DNA of 64,000 nucleotides from Rossellomorea marisflavi (GTDB lineage Bacteria; Bacillota; Bacilli; Bacillales; Bacillaceae_B): the NCBI RefSeq assembly GCF_022170785.1, contig NZ_CP081870.1:2220001-2284000 (forward strand). Reading direction: 5' to 3'. Below the pieces are notes generated by a model. That model searched no databases, was not told where the DNA came from, and saw only the letters and a list, made by a program, of their open reading frames with translations. The stretch's first letter is position 1; every line of letters begins with the position of its first letter. This document shows, piece after piece, positions 16,717-24,329 of the stretch. The position numbers and the translations under genes are program-made.

Positions 16717-17991
16717 TCAATCTGTATGTGTTTCTTCTTCGGAAATCTCGTTCACTTCTACCTTTAATTTTTTTATTCTACGATTTTCTACGTCTTCTAT
16801 AACGACGGTAAGCTTTTCATATGAGAATTGGTTCCCTACTGCCGGTATTTCTCCAAACCTTTCAGCTACCCAACCCCCTAGCGTATGATAGGTGGTCTCT
16901 GGTTCGTCGAGTTCGAAAAGGGTGGAGAATTGATCGATCGGGAACTGTGGATCAAAGCTGTATGCGTGCTCAGATATTTTTGTCACGAGCTGGATTTCTT
17001 CATCTTGTTCATCATAGATTTCACCGACGATTTCCTCAAGGATGTCTTCTAGCGTAATGATACCCGTCGTCCCGCCGAATTCATCTACAACAATTGCTAA
17101 ATGGACCTTCTCCTTCTGAAGCTTTGGAAGCAGCGAAGAAATTTTGGTTGTTTCAAAAACGAACTTGGGATCCCGGATCAACTCTTTTACACTGACATCG
17201 CCGTATTTAAGCAAATGGGTGAAAAACTCCTTCTCCGAAAGAATACCGACGATTGTGTCGATATCTCCGTCATACACGGGAATTCGTGAAAAGCGTTCTT
17301 CAAAGAAGAGTTCTTTGATTTCCTCAATCGGCTGATTGATGTCCACCGCTTTCACCTTCACGCGAGGCGTGAGGACTTCGGTGACAGCAATATCATCGAA
17401 TTCCATGGATCGATTGATCAACTCCCGCTCTTCAGAATCGATCACGCCTTCTTCCTGACCGATATCGAGCATCACTTTCAACTCATCTTCCGTGACCGAA
17501 GGCAGACCTTCTCCCTTTGAAAACATCTTCGAAACAGCATCCTTCAGTTTGATGAATACAAAGTTGACAGGCGTCAATAGTACGATCAGCAGATAAAGAA
17601 TCCCTGAGATTGACAGAGAATACCGCTCTGCATGCTCTTTTGCCAGCGATTTTGGAAGGATTTCTCCAAACGTCAAAATCAAAAACGTCATTCCAAACGT
17701 ACTGACCAATATCCCGGCGTTCCCTCCGATAAGGTCGTTAGCAAGTTTTGCCGATATACTCGCGGCTCCGATATTTACGATATTGTTTCCAACGAGGATG
17801 GTGGAAAGGGCCCGGTCGAAGTCTTCTGCGATCTTATAGGCTTTTATACTCCCCTTGACTCCTTCGTCAGCAAAGTTTTTCAATCGTATTTTGTTGACAC
17901 TTGAGAAAGCCGTTTCTGCTGATGAAAAAAAGGCAGAAAGCATGATCAACACAATGAGTATAACAATTGATAAAACAGGTAATTCGTCCAA
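16717..17991 (-). CDS. CNNM/CorC-type membrane protein with CBS pair (HlyC/CorC family)
   Basis: The 424-residue protein has an N-terminal CNNM transmembrane domain (residues 1-180; SAFFSSAETAFSSVNKIRL and LTFGEILPKSLAKEHAE are signatures), two CBS domains (about 200-325; DIDTIVGILSEKEF and VDEFGGTTGIITLEDILEEIVGEI) and a CorC_HlyC domain at the end. Such proteins export or regulate Mg2+ or Co2+; the older haemolysin name is misleading. The start is a TTG at 17991 with AGGAGAG about 10 bases upstream. It appears to be a single-gene unit with its own terminator. Confidence 0.9.
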   Translation of the reverse strand: MDELPVLSIVILIVLIMLSAFFSSAETAFSSVNKIRLKNFADEGVKGSIKAYKIAEDFDRALSTILVGNNIVNIGAASISAKLANDLIGGNAGILVSTFGMTFLILTFGEILPKSLAKEHAERYSLSISGILYLLIVLLTPVNFVFIKLKDAVSKMFSKGEGLPSVTEDELKVMLDIGQEEGVIDSEERELINRSMEFDDIAVTEVLTPRVKVKAVDINQPIEEIKELFFEERFSRIPVYDGDIDTIVGILSEKEFFTHLLKYGDVSVKELIRDPKFVFETTKISSLLPKLQKEKVHLAIVVDEFGGTTGIITLEDILEEIVGEIYDEQDEEIQLVTKISEHAYSFDPQFPIDQFSTLFELDEPETTYHTLGGWVAERFGEIPAVGNQFSYEKLTVVIEDVENRRIKKLKVEVNEISEEETHTD

Positions 17992-18108
17992 AAAACGTTC
18001 ACTCTCCTAGTGGATCAGTCGTTTTCATCCTCCTCGGATGAACTTCAGGGCATATTATACGTATCGGTTTACTTCATGTACAGTAATTTGACTAGTGAAG
18101 CCGCTCCC

Positions 18109-18684
18109 TCATATATAGAGGATGCCACGGAAGCCCCTAGCAGCATAATAGGATTCTGCTCCATTGTGATAAACGAATACCTTGCCGTATCGACGATCGC
18201 AGAATAAAGCTCCTCCAAGGTTCCTTATATCCTGGGGAGTCTGAATCCAACTCGACGTCTTCAGGTCGAATTCATCTAGCTTTTGAATGGAGCGATATTG
18301 ATCCTCGGTCAGTAGGTCGATTCCCATGAAAGCAGCCAAATCCATGGCATTGTGCTCAGGCTTGTGCTTCTTCCTCGACTCAAGTGCCTTTAGGTCATAA
18401 CAAGTACTTCTCCGTCCTTTTGGGCTTTCCTTTGAACAATCGCAAAACACGTAGCTGCCCCCCTCTTCAATTCCAATCACATCTGGTTCTCCCGACGTTT
18501 GCTCCATCTGATTCAATGACCATAGTTTTTCTGGCCTTTCCCTCAGGGCTTGCTCGACCTCTTCCCATTCGATCCCTTCGTGCCGGTGCATATGGGTATG
18601 GAAGCGATCCTTCAATGTAATTATCAGCTTATCAACCTCTTCATGAGAAAGGTGCTTGTGTTCATTTGTGGATTCTGTCATCAT
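18109..18684 (-). CDS. DUF4256 family protein
   Basis: The 191-residue soluble protein shows the highly conserved DUF4256 landmarks: MHRHEGIEWEEVEQAL, PEKLWSLNQME, GGEPDVIG-like SGEPDVIGIE, CSKESPKGRRSTCYD, TKTSSWIQTP-type KTSSWIQTPQDIR and GGALFCDRRYGKVFVYHNGAESYYAARGFRG in the last third. The function of the family is unknown. It starts one base after the stop of the Nudix gene, and GGAGG lies inside the Nudix 3' end, so the two are translationally coupled. That coupling suggests a shared role, perhaps in nucleotide or metabolite clean-up. Confidence 0.88.
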   Translation of the reverse strand: MMTESTNEHKHLSHEEVDKLIITLKDRFHTHMHRHEGIEWEEVEQALRERPEKLWSLNQMEQTSGEPDVIGIEEGGSYVFCDCSKESPKGRRSTCYDLKALESRKKHKPEHNAMDLAAFMGIDLLTEDQYRSIQKLDEFDLKTSSWIQTPQDIRNLGGALFCDRRYGKVFVYHNGAESYYAARGFRGILYI

Positions 18685-19161
18685 TCATTCCTCCATGTTC
18701 ATATTTTTGTCCGCAAGCAGACGGTCAAGATAGGGTGTTATGTAGCTGAGATATTCATCGGTAAGTCCTATCGGGAGGTTTTGAAGTGAAAAATACCTGA
18801 GATCGATGGATTCACTTCCGTCCTTCTCCATCCTTCCCCTCACGTCACCCGCTTCGTATACGGCGGTTACAGAATACAGCTCGTCCTGATTTGCCAGTTT
18901 GAAATAGTAGTCTTCCCCAGAGTGGATTCCAAGCAGCTGGAGCTGCCCGATTTCCAATCCGGTTTCTTCCTTTACTTCCCTGACCGCCGCTGCCTCCAAG
19001 CTTTCACCAAGTTCCAGCAGTCCACCCGGAAGCCCCCAGTCGCCGTCCGTTCTTTGCTGAAGGAGAATTTCCTTGCGATGATTCAGAATGATCACCACCG
19101 ACCCTGCCAGGATAAGAGGTCTGTGTCCAACTCGTTTTCGAAGTTCTTTAACATGCTCCAT
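18685..19161 (-). CDS. Nudix hydrolase
   Basis: The 158-residue protein contains one Nudix domain. The Nudix box spans about residues 46-68 (GGLLELGESLEAA, then REVKEETGLE) and keeps the catalytic REVKEE. The flanking AGSVVIILNHRKEILLQQR and WGLPGG are typical of the MutT/ADP-ribose-like group. The family hydrolyses nucleoside diphosphates linked to another moiety; the substrate is not evident. AAGGGGG is correctly placed before ATG 19161. It is the first gene of a two-gene unit with the DUF4256 gene. Confidence 0.9.
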   Translation of the reverse strand: MEHVKELRKRVGHRPLILAGSVVIILNHRKEILLQQRTDGDWGLPGGLLELGESLEAAAVREVKEETGLEIGQLQLLGIHSGEDYYFKLANQDELYSVTAVYEAGDVRGRMEKDGSESIDLRYFSLQNLPIGLTDEYLSYITPYLDRLLADKNMNMEE

Positions 19162-19265
19162 TCAATACCCCCTTCATATTGCTCGTATTTATATATTATA
19201 CTGGATAATAAAGCGTTTTGGTGTAGGCCATGTCAAAGTGCCTTCATCTACTAGAGAAAGGATGA

Positions 19266-19655
<390 letters not shown>

Positions 19656-19748
19656 CCTACATAGGGGGATGGGGACAGTCAGCAAGCTATCCTTTTCTAT
19701 CAAAGCAAAAGCAACATGGCACCCTTCTCGATTGTTCTTCTCGTCACA

Positions 19749-19760
19749 GAACAAATGTTC
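19749..19760. promoter_or_regulatory. LexA-type (SOS) box without an intact target gene
   Basis: AGAACAAATGTTCC (19748-19761) matches 13 of 14 positions of the Bacillus LexA consensus, including the full GAAC-N4-GTTC palindrome. No intact gene follows on either strand within 700 bases, so the target may have been lost. Confidence 0.5.
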
Positions 19761-19845
19761 CCTCCCCCGTAAAAACGGCACTTTCCCCAGTTTCAGGCTA
19801 AAAATAATCATTATTTATGACATTTTTTACATTAATTTCAAATAA

Positions 19846-20335
19846 ATAACGCAGCATGATCTCTCTAAAGGCTTTAAATGCAAAAACAGGCCGTTTATGT
19901 CCATTTCATCACACTTGCCCATGCGGTCCCGCTCATGAAGAGGAACCGTTCAATTGTGGAAATCACGGACGTGAAAGACTATGGATACAGAGGAAGCCTT
20001 TATTACAGCCTCACCACAGACCTGGCTGGTTATAATAACACTGCCCTCTCTCTCTAAGCTTTCTTCGCTCTGAAGCCATGCATGAATTGTTCAGAGCGTA
20101 GGTATAAAACTGGCGGGAAGGTTCTTCGACCGATCCCCACTTCCTTGCATCGGAATCCCCGGCGTTTATCGGAGAAGCGGGGAAACATCTTGCACTGGAT
20201 CCGTGTCAATGGAAAATACCTTAGCTCAAGGGCGCTTTCGGACATATAAGGATATACAGATACACTGATGGCACTCGTCCACACTGGGGTAAGAAGGCGG
20301 AAACGAATAGCGGTGATATGTACTGGTTACGGCGC
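19846..20335 (+). pseudogene. Decayed short-chain dehydrogenase/reductase gene
   Basis: Fragments in shifting plus-strand frames align in order with an SDR oxidoreductase. The segments are DLSKGF (19857 on), QAVYVHFITLAHAVPLMKRN, NRSIVEITDVKDYGYRGSLYYSL (to about 20012), then after an internal deletion a DLAGYNNTALSL piece ending in a stop. Next come SFLRSEAMHELF in another frame, NWREGSSTDPHFLASESPAFIGEAGKHLALDP from 20108, and DGTRPHWGKK near 20270-20300. At least two stops, three frameshifts, one deletion and loss of the N-terminal Rossmann part are needed to explain this. The gene is no longer functional. The 800-base stretch between the VOC gene and csbD holds nothing else except the LexA-type box. 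Confidence 0.75.
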
Positions 20336-20423
20336 TTTATGTGTATCACAACTCCTTTTCAACTCCTATCTTCATTTCAAGATGACTCTTGCCATGATCC
20401 CGGATAGAATTTCAATCAATAGG

Positions 20424-20447
20424 GTTTAGATCTAAAAAAAGGGGTAA
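20424..20447 (+). promoter_or_regulatory. SigB-type promoter of csbD
   Basis: GTTTAG (20424-20429), 12 bases and GGGTAA (20442-20447) match the general-stress sigma-B pattern GTTTAA-N12-15-GGGWAW. It lies 33 bases upstream of csbD, a known SigB gene in B. subtilis. Confidence 0.75.
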
Positions 20448-20479
20448 ATAAGATGTATCTTATTAAGGAGGTAATCGAC

Positions 20480-20650
20480 ATGAATAAAGATCAAGTAAAA
20501 GGAAACGTAGAACAGGACAAAGGTGAAGCTAAAAAGCAAATGGGGAAAGCAACAGATGATAAATCCCTTGAAACAAAAGGCCGCATGGAAAAAGGGAAAG
20601 GGAAAGCGAAGGAAGCGTATGGTGATATGAAGGAATCCTTCAAAAAATAA
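20480..20650 (+). CDS. csbD: CsbD family general stress protein
   Basis: The 56-residue, highly charged, Lys/Glu-rich protein begins MNKDQVKGNVEQDKGEAKKQ, with the repeated G-x-A/V-K pattern of CsbD. The biochemical role is unknown; in B. subtilis the gene responds to general stress through SigB, which agrees with the promoter seen here. ATG 20480 follows AAGGAGG at 20464-20470. An in-frame ATG at 20453 would start upstream of that site and is rejected. Confidence 0.92.
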   Translation: MNKDQVKGNVEQDKGEAKKQMGKATDDKSLETKGRMEKGKGKAKEAYGDMKESFKK

Positions 20651-20662
20651 GCAGACATACAT

Positions 20663-20700
20663 AAAGGGAACTTCCATTTGGAGGTTCCCTTTAGTCTTTT
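20663..20700 (+). terminator. Terminator after csbD
   Basis: AAAGGGAACTTCC and GGAGGTTCCCTTT form a long stem around ATTT; TCTTTTTT follows. Confidence 0.82.
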
Positions 20701-20748
20701 TTACGCATCAGCGCCCTCTCCTTCCCTTCCCTCATTCCAAAATCCAAC

Positions 20749-20784
20749 AAAAAACCGATGAACCAAAAGGTTCACCGGTTTTTA
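20749..20784 (-). terminator. Terminator after the first DHA2 exporter
   Basis: AAAACCGATGAACC and GGTTCACCGGTTTT pair with one mismatch around AAAA; on the minus strand a T run follows. Confidence 0.85.
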
Positions 20785-20786
20785 AA

Positions 20787-22325
20787 TCAATTTTCAGCAA
20801 GCTTCGTTGTTGCTTTCGGTTCGTTCGTCTGAGGTGCCCCCTCCGGATCCGGAGACGGTGTGGCACGTTTGATGAAGAACGAAAGGATCAATGCTACACC
20901 GGCAATGAAGGTGGCAACGAGGAATGCATCATTGATTCCTTCGAGCATCGCCTGCATACCGATTTGGGCTTTCATTTCGGCCATGGCTGCAGCCGTCGGT
21001 TGACCACTTGTTGCCTTCTGAAGGGCTTCAGCGGCAAGCTCTTCCCCGTGTGTCGTGGTACGTGTGGACATGACTGTCACCAACAAGGCCGTACCGATGG
21101 CACCTGCCACTTGGTTCAGCGTATTGTTCATCGCTGTACCGTGAGGATAATAGCGTGCGGGAAGCTGATTCAACCCATTTGTGGATACAGGCATCATGAC
21201 CATTGACATTCCAAGCATACGCACGGAATAAAGGATGATCAAATGGGTGTACGTAGTATCAAGTGTCAATTTGCTGAATGCATAGGTCGTGATCACTGTA
21301 ATCGTCAAACCTGTCATGGCAAGGATCCGTCCACCGAATTTATCGAAGAGACGACCGGTGATCGGTGACATGATCGCCATGATGATGGCACCCGGCAACA
21401 GAAGAAGTCCGGCATCCATCGGTGAAATACCCCGAAGTGTCTGTACATAGATCGGCAACAAGATCATTCCGGAGAACAACGCCATATTGACGACCATGGC
21501 AATCGCTGAAGATAGGGCGAACATCGGGTAGCGATACACTTTAAAGTTCAACATTGGACGTTCTTGACGTGATTGCTTGATGATGAAGATGACAAGGGAA
21601 ATCACCCCGATGGCAATCGATCCATATACATATGGGCTATCCCAGCCTTTGTCCCCTGCAGAACTGAAGCCGTATAGGATTCCACCGAATCCGATACTTG
21701 ATAGTAGCAATGAGAAAAGATCCAATCTCATGGCAAGCTTCTCTTTTTTATCCTTGAGTCTGAAGAATCCGATCAGCAGTACGACGACAGCAATCGGTGT
21801 GATGAAGTGGAAGAGCATCCTCCAGTCATAGTGCTCGATGATCCACCCGGATAGAGTTGGACCGATTGCCGGAGCAAACATGAGGATCAATCCGAACACA
21901 CCCATAGCCGCTCCCCTTTTCTCAACCGGGAAGCTTACGAGCATGACGTTCATGAGTAGCGGCATCATGATGGCAGAACCTGATGCTTGAAGCATCCTTC
22001 CGCCGAGCAGTACCGGGAAGATCTCAGCAGTACCTGCAAGTACCGTACCTGCTGTGAAGAGCAGCATGGCTGCGAGGAACAGGCGTCGTACGGAATATTT
22101 CTGAATCAGGAATGCTGTTGCGGGAATCAAGATCCCGTTCACAAGCATAAAGCCTGTTGCCAGCCATTGGACGGTGGACGGTTGTACCTCCATATCCTTC
22201 ATGATAGATGGCAGTGCAATGTTTAATAGTGTATTGTTTAGAAACGTGATAAAAGCTCCAATCATTAAAATGGCAATGATTCCATAAGGGGGGCGTTTAC
22301 CTGTTGCATTAATTTTCTGTTCCAT
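20787..22325 (-). CDS. DHA2-family (14-TMS) multidrug efflux MFS transporter
   Basis: The 512-residue major facilitator protein is of the EmrB/QacA type. It has about 14 hydrophobic segments, FLNNTLLNIALPSIMKDM in segment 1, WLATGFMLVNGILIPATAFL, the antiporter motif LMFAPAIGPTLSGWIIEHYDWRMLF and a polar Pro/Glu-rich tail. These proteins expel cationic or lipophilic drugs with proton exchange. AGGAGGAG lies before ATG 22325. The gene is divergent from a TetR gene, with a perfect 16-bp palindrome downstream of its promoter, so it is probably repressed by that regulator. It resembles the second DHA2 transporter at 28.4 kb. Confidence 0.9.
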   Translation of the reverse strand: MEQKINATGKRPPYGIIAILMIGAFITFLNNTLLNIALPSIMKDMEVQPSTVQWLATGFMLVNGILIPATAFLIQKYSVRRLFLAAMLLFTAGTVLAGTAEIFPVLLGGRMLQASGSAIMMPLLMNVMLVSFPVEKRGAAMGVFGLILMFAPAIGPTLSGWIIEHYDWRMLFHFITPIAVVVLLIGFFRLKDKKEKLAMRLDLFSLLLSSIGFGGILYGFSSAGDKGWDSPYVYGSIAIGVISLVIFIIKQSRQERPMLNFKVYRYPMFALSSAIAMVVNMALFSGMILLPIYVQTLRGISPMDAGLLLLPGAIIMAIMSPITGRLFDKFGGRILAMTGLTITVITTYAFSKLTLDTTYTHLIILYSVRMLGMSMVMMPVSTNGLNQLPARYYPHGTAMNNTLNQVAGAIGTALLVTVMSTRTTTHGEELAAEALQKATSGQPTAAAMAEMKAQIGMQAMLEGINDAFLVATFIAGVALILSFFIKRATPSPDPEGAPQTNEPKATTKLAEN

Positions 22326-22345
22326 TTTCTCCTCCTGTACTACGG

Positions 22346-22361
22346 GTCTAATTAATTAGAC
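22346..22361. promoter_or_regulatory. TetR operator palindrome in the DHA2 promoter
   Basis: GTCTAATTAATTAGAC is a perfect 16-bp palindrome. It lies about 20 bases beyond the minus-strand -10 element, between the promoter and the gene. The sub-sequence AATTAGAC recurs at about 22468-22475 near the TetR promoter, which suggests autoregulation. Confidence 0.65.
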
Positions 22362-22379
22362 TTCTGTTTCACAAAGTAC

Positions 22380-22408
22380 ATCATATACCACTGGTTTATA
22401 ATTTGCAA
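22380..22408 (-). promoter_or_regulatory. Sigma-A promoter of the first DHA2 exporter
   Basis: On the minus strand TTGCAA (22408-22403), a 17-base spacer and TATGAT (22385-22380) form a good vegetative promoter. Confidence 0.6.
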
Positions 22409-22503
22409 TCATAAAATTCCGGGTTGCGTAAGGGTTTGTAGAACCCGTGTATTTGCGGTACTATTACAATTAGACAGGTAGTTTATGTATAAAGGATGAT
22501 TGT

Positions 22504-23379
22504 ATGAAAGACCGTAAGTTGCACGTGATAAAAATGTCTCATCAGCTCTTTATCGAAAAAGGTTTCCTGGCCACGAGCATACAGGATATCCTGAATTACA
22601 GCGGTATTTCCAAAGGTACATTCTATAACTATTTTTCATCCAAGAATGAATTATTGATGGAACTGTTCAAATCCATATATATCAAGCTGGAAAAAGAGAG
22701 GAACGATCTCCTCATCGGACAGAGTGCCGATGATCTCGATATATTCATCCAACAGATCGAACTACAGGTGGCAACGAACCGCTCGAACAAGCTATTGACG
22801 TTATTCGATGAAGTGGTCGTTCTCCATGATGAGGATTTGAAGGAGTTCTTCCATCGCGGCCAGCTGCGCATGCTCCGTTGGTATTATCAGCGGTTCATTG
22901 ATTTGTTCGGCGAGGAGAATAAGACGTATCTGCTCGATTGTACGATTATGTTCATTGGTATTCTTCACCAGAACCTCAAATATCATTCCTTCGCCTTCGA
23001 AGGGTCCGATGCCAATCTGCATTCTGTAGTCCAGTATAGCGTCAACCGCATTGTCCGGGTCGTAGAGGAAGCCGCCGAGTCCAGAGAGCAGCTCTTCGAT
23101 TATGAGTTGATCGATCAATGGATGCCAGACTTCCGGGATCAGGATCCTGATTTCCAGAAAGAACTCCACCATGCCATCCTCTCCATGAAGCAGCAGCCGC
23201 TATGTGATACGCCTAGATATACAGAGCTCCTTGAATTCATTCGTGATGAAATGCTCCATCATCCGAAGCCCCGCCGCTTCCTTGTCGAGAGTGCGATGGA
23301 CACATTACGCCAAAATGACCGATTCCCTCAGGAAGCTCTAGACAAATTGAATCTTCTTATCCACTCGTTTTTTGATTAA
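22504..23379 (+). CDS. TetR/AcrR-family transcriptional regulator
   Basis: The 291-residue regulator has an N-terminal TetR DNA-binding domain (residues 1-50; MSHQLFIEKGFLATSIQDILNYSGISKGTFYNYFSSKNELL) and a long ligand-binding region, larger than the usual 190-200 residues. AAAGGATGAT precedes ATG 22504. It is divergent from the DHA2 exporter and most likely represses it through the palindrome at 22346. The ligand is unknown. A strong terminator follows. Confidence 0.88.
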   Translation: MKDRKLHVIKMSHQLFIEKGFLATSIQDILNYSGISKGTFYNYFSSKNELLMELFKSIYIKLEKERNDLLIGQSADDLDIFIQQIELQVATNRSNKLLTLFDEVVVLHDEDLKEFFHRGQLRMLRWYYQRFIDLFGEENKTYLLDCTIMFIGILHQNLKYHSFAFEGSDANLHSVVQYSVNRIVRVVEEAAESREQLFDYELIDQWMPDFRDQDPDFQKELHHAILSMKQQPLCDTPRYTELLEFIRDEMLHHPKPRRFLVESAMDTLRQNDRFPQEALDKLNLLIHSFFD

Positions 23380-23383
23380 ATGC

Positions 23384-23421
23384 AAAAAGCCATGCAGGTT
23401 TGATCCTGCATGGCTTTCTTT
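23384..23421. terminator. Terminator between tetR and the Tyr/Pro-rich gene
   Basis: AAAGCCATGCAGG and CCTGCATGGCTTT form a perfect 13-bp stem; T and A tracts on both sides allow bidirectional use. It touches the stop codon of the convergent gene. Confidence 0.88.
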
Positions 23422-23650
23422 ATGCCAAGCTGACGTAAAAAAACGGGGTTCCCTGACCTAATACCGTTCCATATCGACCTGGTCCTGTGTAGCAACCATA
23501 GCCCACTCCCTTTGGTGTCAAAACGGGTGCGCCTGGCCGTCTTGGGACAGGTGGATAGAACGAAGCAAGGGAAAACGGGCCATAGGCGTAGGATGCATCG
23601 GGAGCCGTCGCCTGCCCGTAATAAGGACCTTTGGATTCCATGCTGGGCAT
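23420..23650 (-). CDS. Small Tyr/Gly/Pro-rich protein of unknown function
   Basis: The 76-residue protein is very rich in Tyr, Gly, Pro and Ala (GPYYGQATAPDASYAYGP, FYPPVPRRPGAP, GYGCYTGPGRYGTVLGQG) and lacks charged clusters or a signal peptide. Such composition is seen in spore coat or crust proteins, but no homologue is recognised. A strong AGGAGGG is 5 bases before ATG 23650, with ATG 23641 as alternative. It converges on tetR and shares its terminator. Confidence 0.6.
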   Translation of the reverse strand: MPSMESKGPYYGQATAPDASYAYGPFSLASFYPPVPRRPGAPVLTPKGVGYGCYTGPGRYGTVLGQGTPFFYVSLA

Positions 23651-23722
23651 GTGTTCCCTCCTCTCTCCTCCATCCTATTCAGAACAGTTTCACAGTGTTT
23701 TTTCGGCCCGGGACGCAGGCAT

Positions 23723-23757
23723 AAAAAAAGCCCGGGGCATCGTGGCTCCAAGGCTTC
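23723..23757 (-). terminator. Possible terminator for the gene at 23757-24170
   Basis: On the minus strand AAGCC...GGCTT can pair imperfectly and is followed by a run of seven T. The stem is short, hence low confidence. Confidence 0.45.
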
Positions 23758-24170
23758 TACAATTGATGATCAAGTTGAAAATCCGTGAGAACTTCGATAT
23801 GACTGAATCCAGTGCATGCATCTTCATAAAAGCCTTCATTCACCAGCTCTGTAAATGACACAACGGATTTTATGTTTGTATCGAGATTGATGCGTTTTAC
23901 ATTCAAATCCATGACGTGGTATACGTACAGATCATTTTTTTGTTCATCATATCCAAGGATCGGTCCGAAATAGGCTTCTGCTTCAATGGAAGGGTGCTTG
24001 AAAGGATAATCGTGTTGGAAGTACCATTCACATGCAGGATAATATTTGAGAGATAAAAATTCCAACTGTTCGACTTGATGATCGATGACATCCCTGGATT
24101 TTTTCCAATCCTTATAAAGCACTTCCGCTGTAACGATGTGGTGGTTGATCAATTCGGTCAGATGGGTCAT
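23757..24170 (-). CDS. Hypothetical protein, function not recognised
   Basis: The 137-residue soluble protein is rich in His, Tyr and acidic residues (HLTELINHHIVTAEVLYKDW, YYPACEWYFQHDYPF, YFGPILGYDEQKNDLYVYHVM). I do not recognise the family. ATG 24170 is preferred because GGAGGG lies 7-8 bases upstream; the TTG at 24185 would overlap that site. It is a single gene, read away from the preceding PBP gene's terminator. Confidence 0.65.
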   Translation of the reverse strand: MTHLTELINHHIVTAEVLYKDWKKSRDVIDHQVEQLEFLSLKYYPACEWYFQHDYPFKHPSIEAEAYFGPILGYDEQKNDLYVYHVMDLNVKRINLDTNIKSVVSFTELVNEGFYEDACTGFSHIEVLTDFQLDHQL

Positions 24171-24295
24171 GATGAATCCCTCCAATTGATAATGTCCTTA
24201 TCTTTCATACCTTTACTATAACGGATGCCAAGCTCCTTGTGTGTAAGGATTCCATGAAGAGTTTGTAAAGATTATAAAGGTGAGAAGTATGATTG

Positions 24296-24325
24296 AAAAA
24301 AACCCCTTTCACATGAAAGGGGTCC
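24296..24325 (-). terminator. Terminator after the PBP gene
   Basis: ACCCCTTTCA and TGAAAGGGGT form a 10-bp stem; on the minus strand TTTTTTT follows. Confidence 0.88.
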
Positions 24326-24329
24326 ATTA

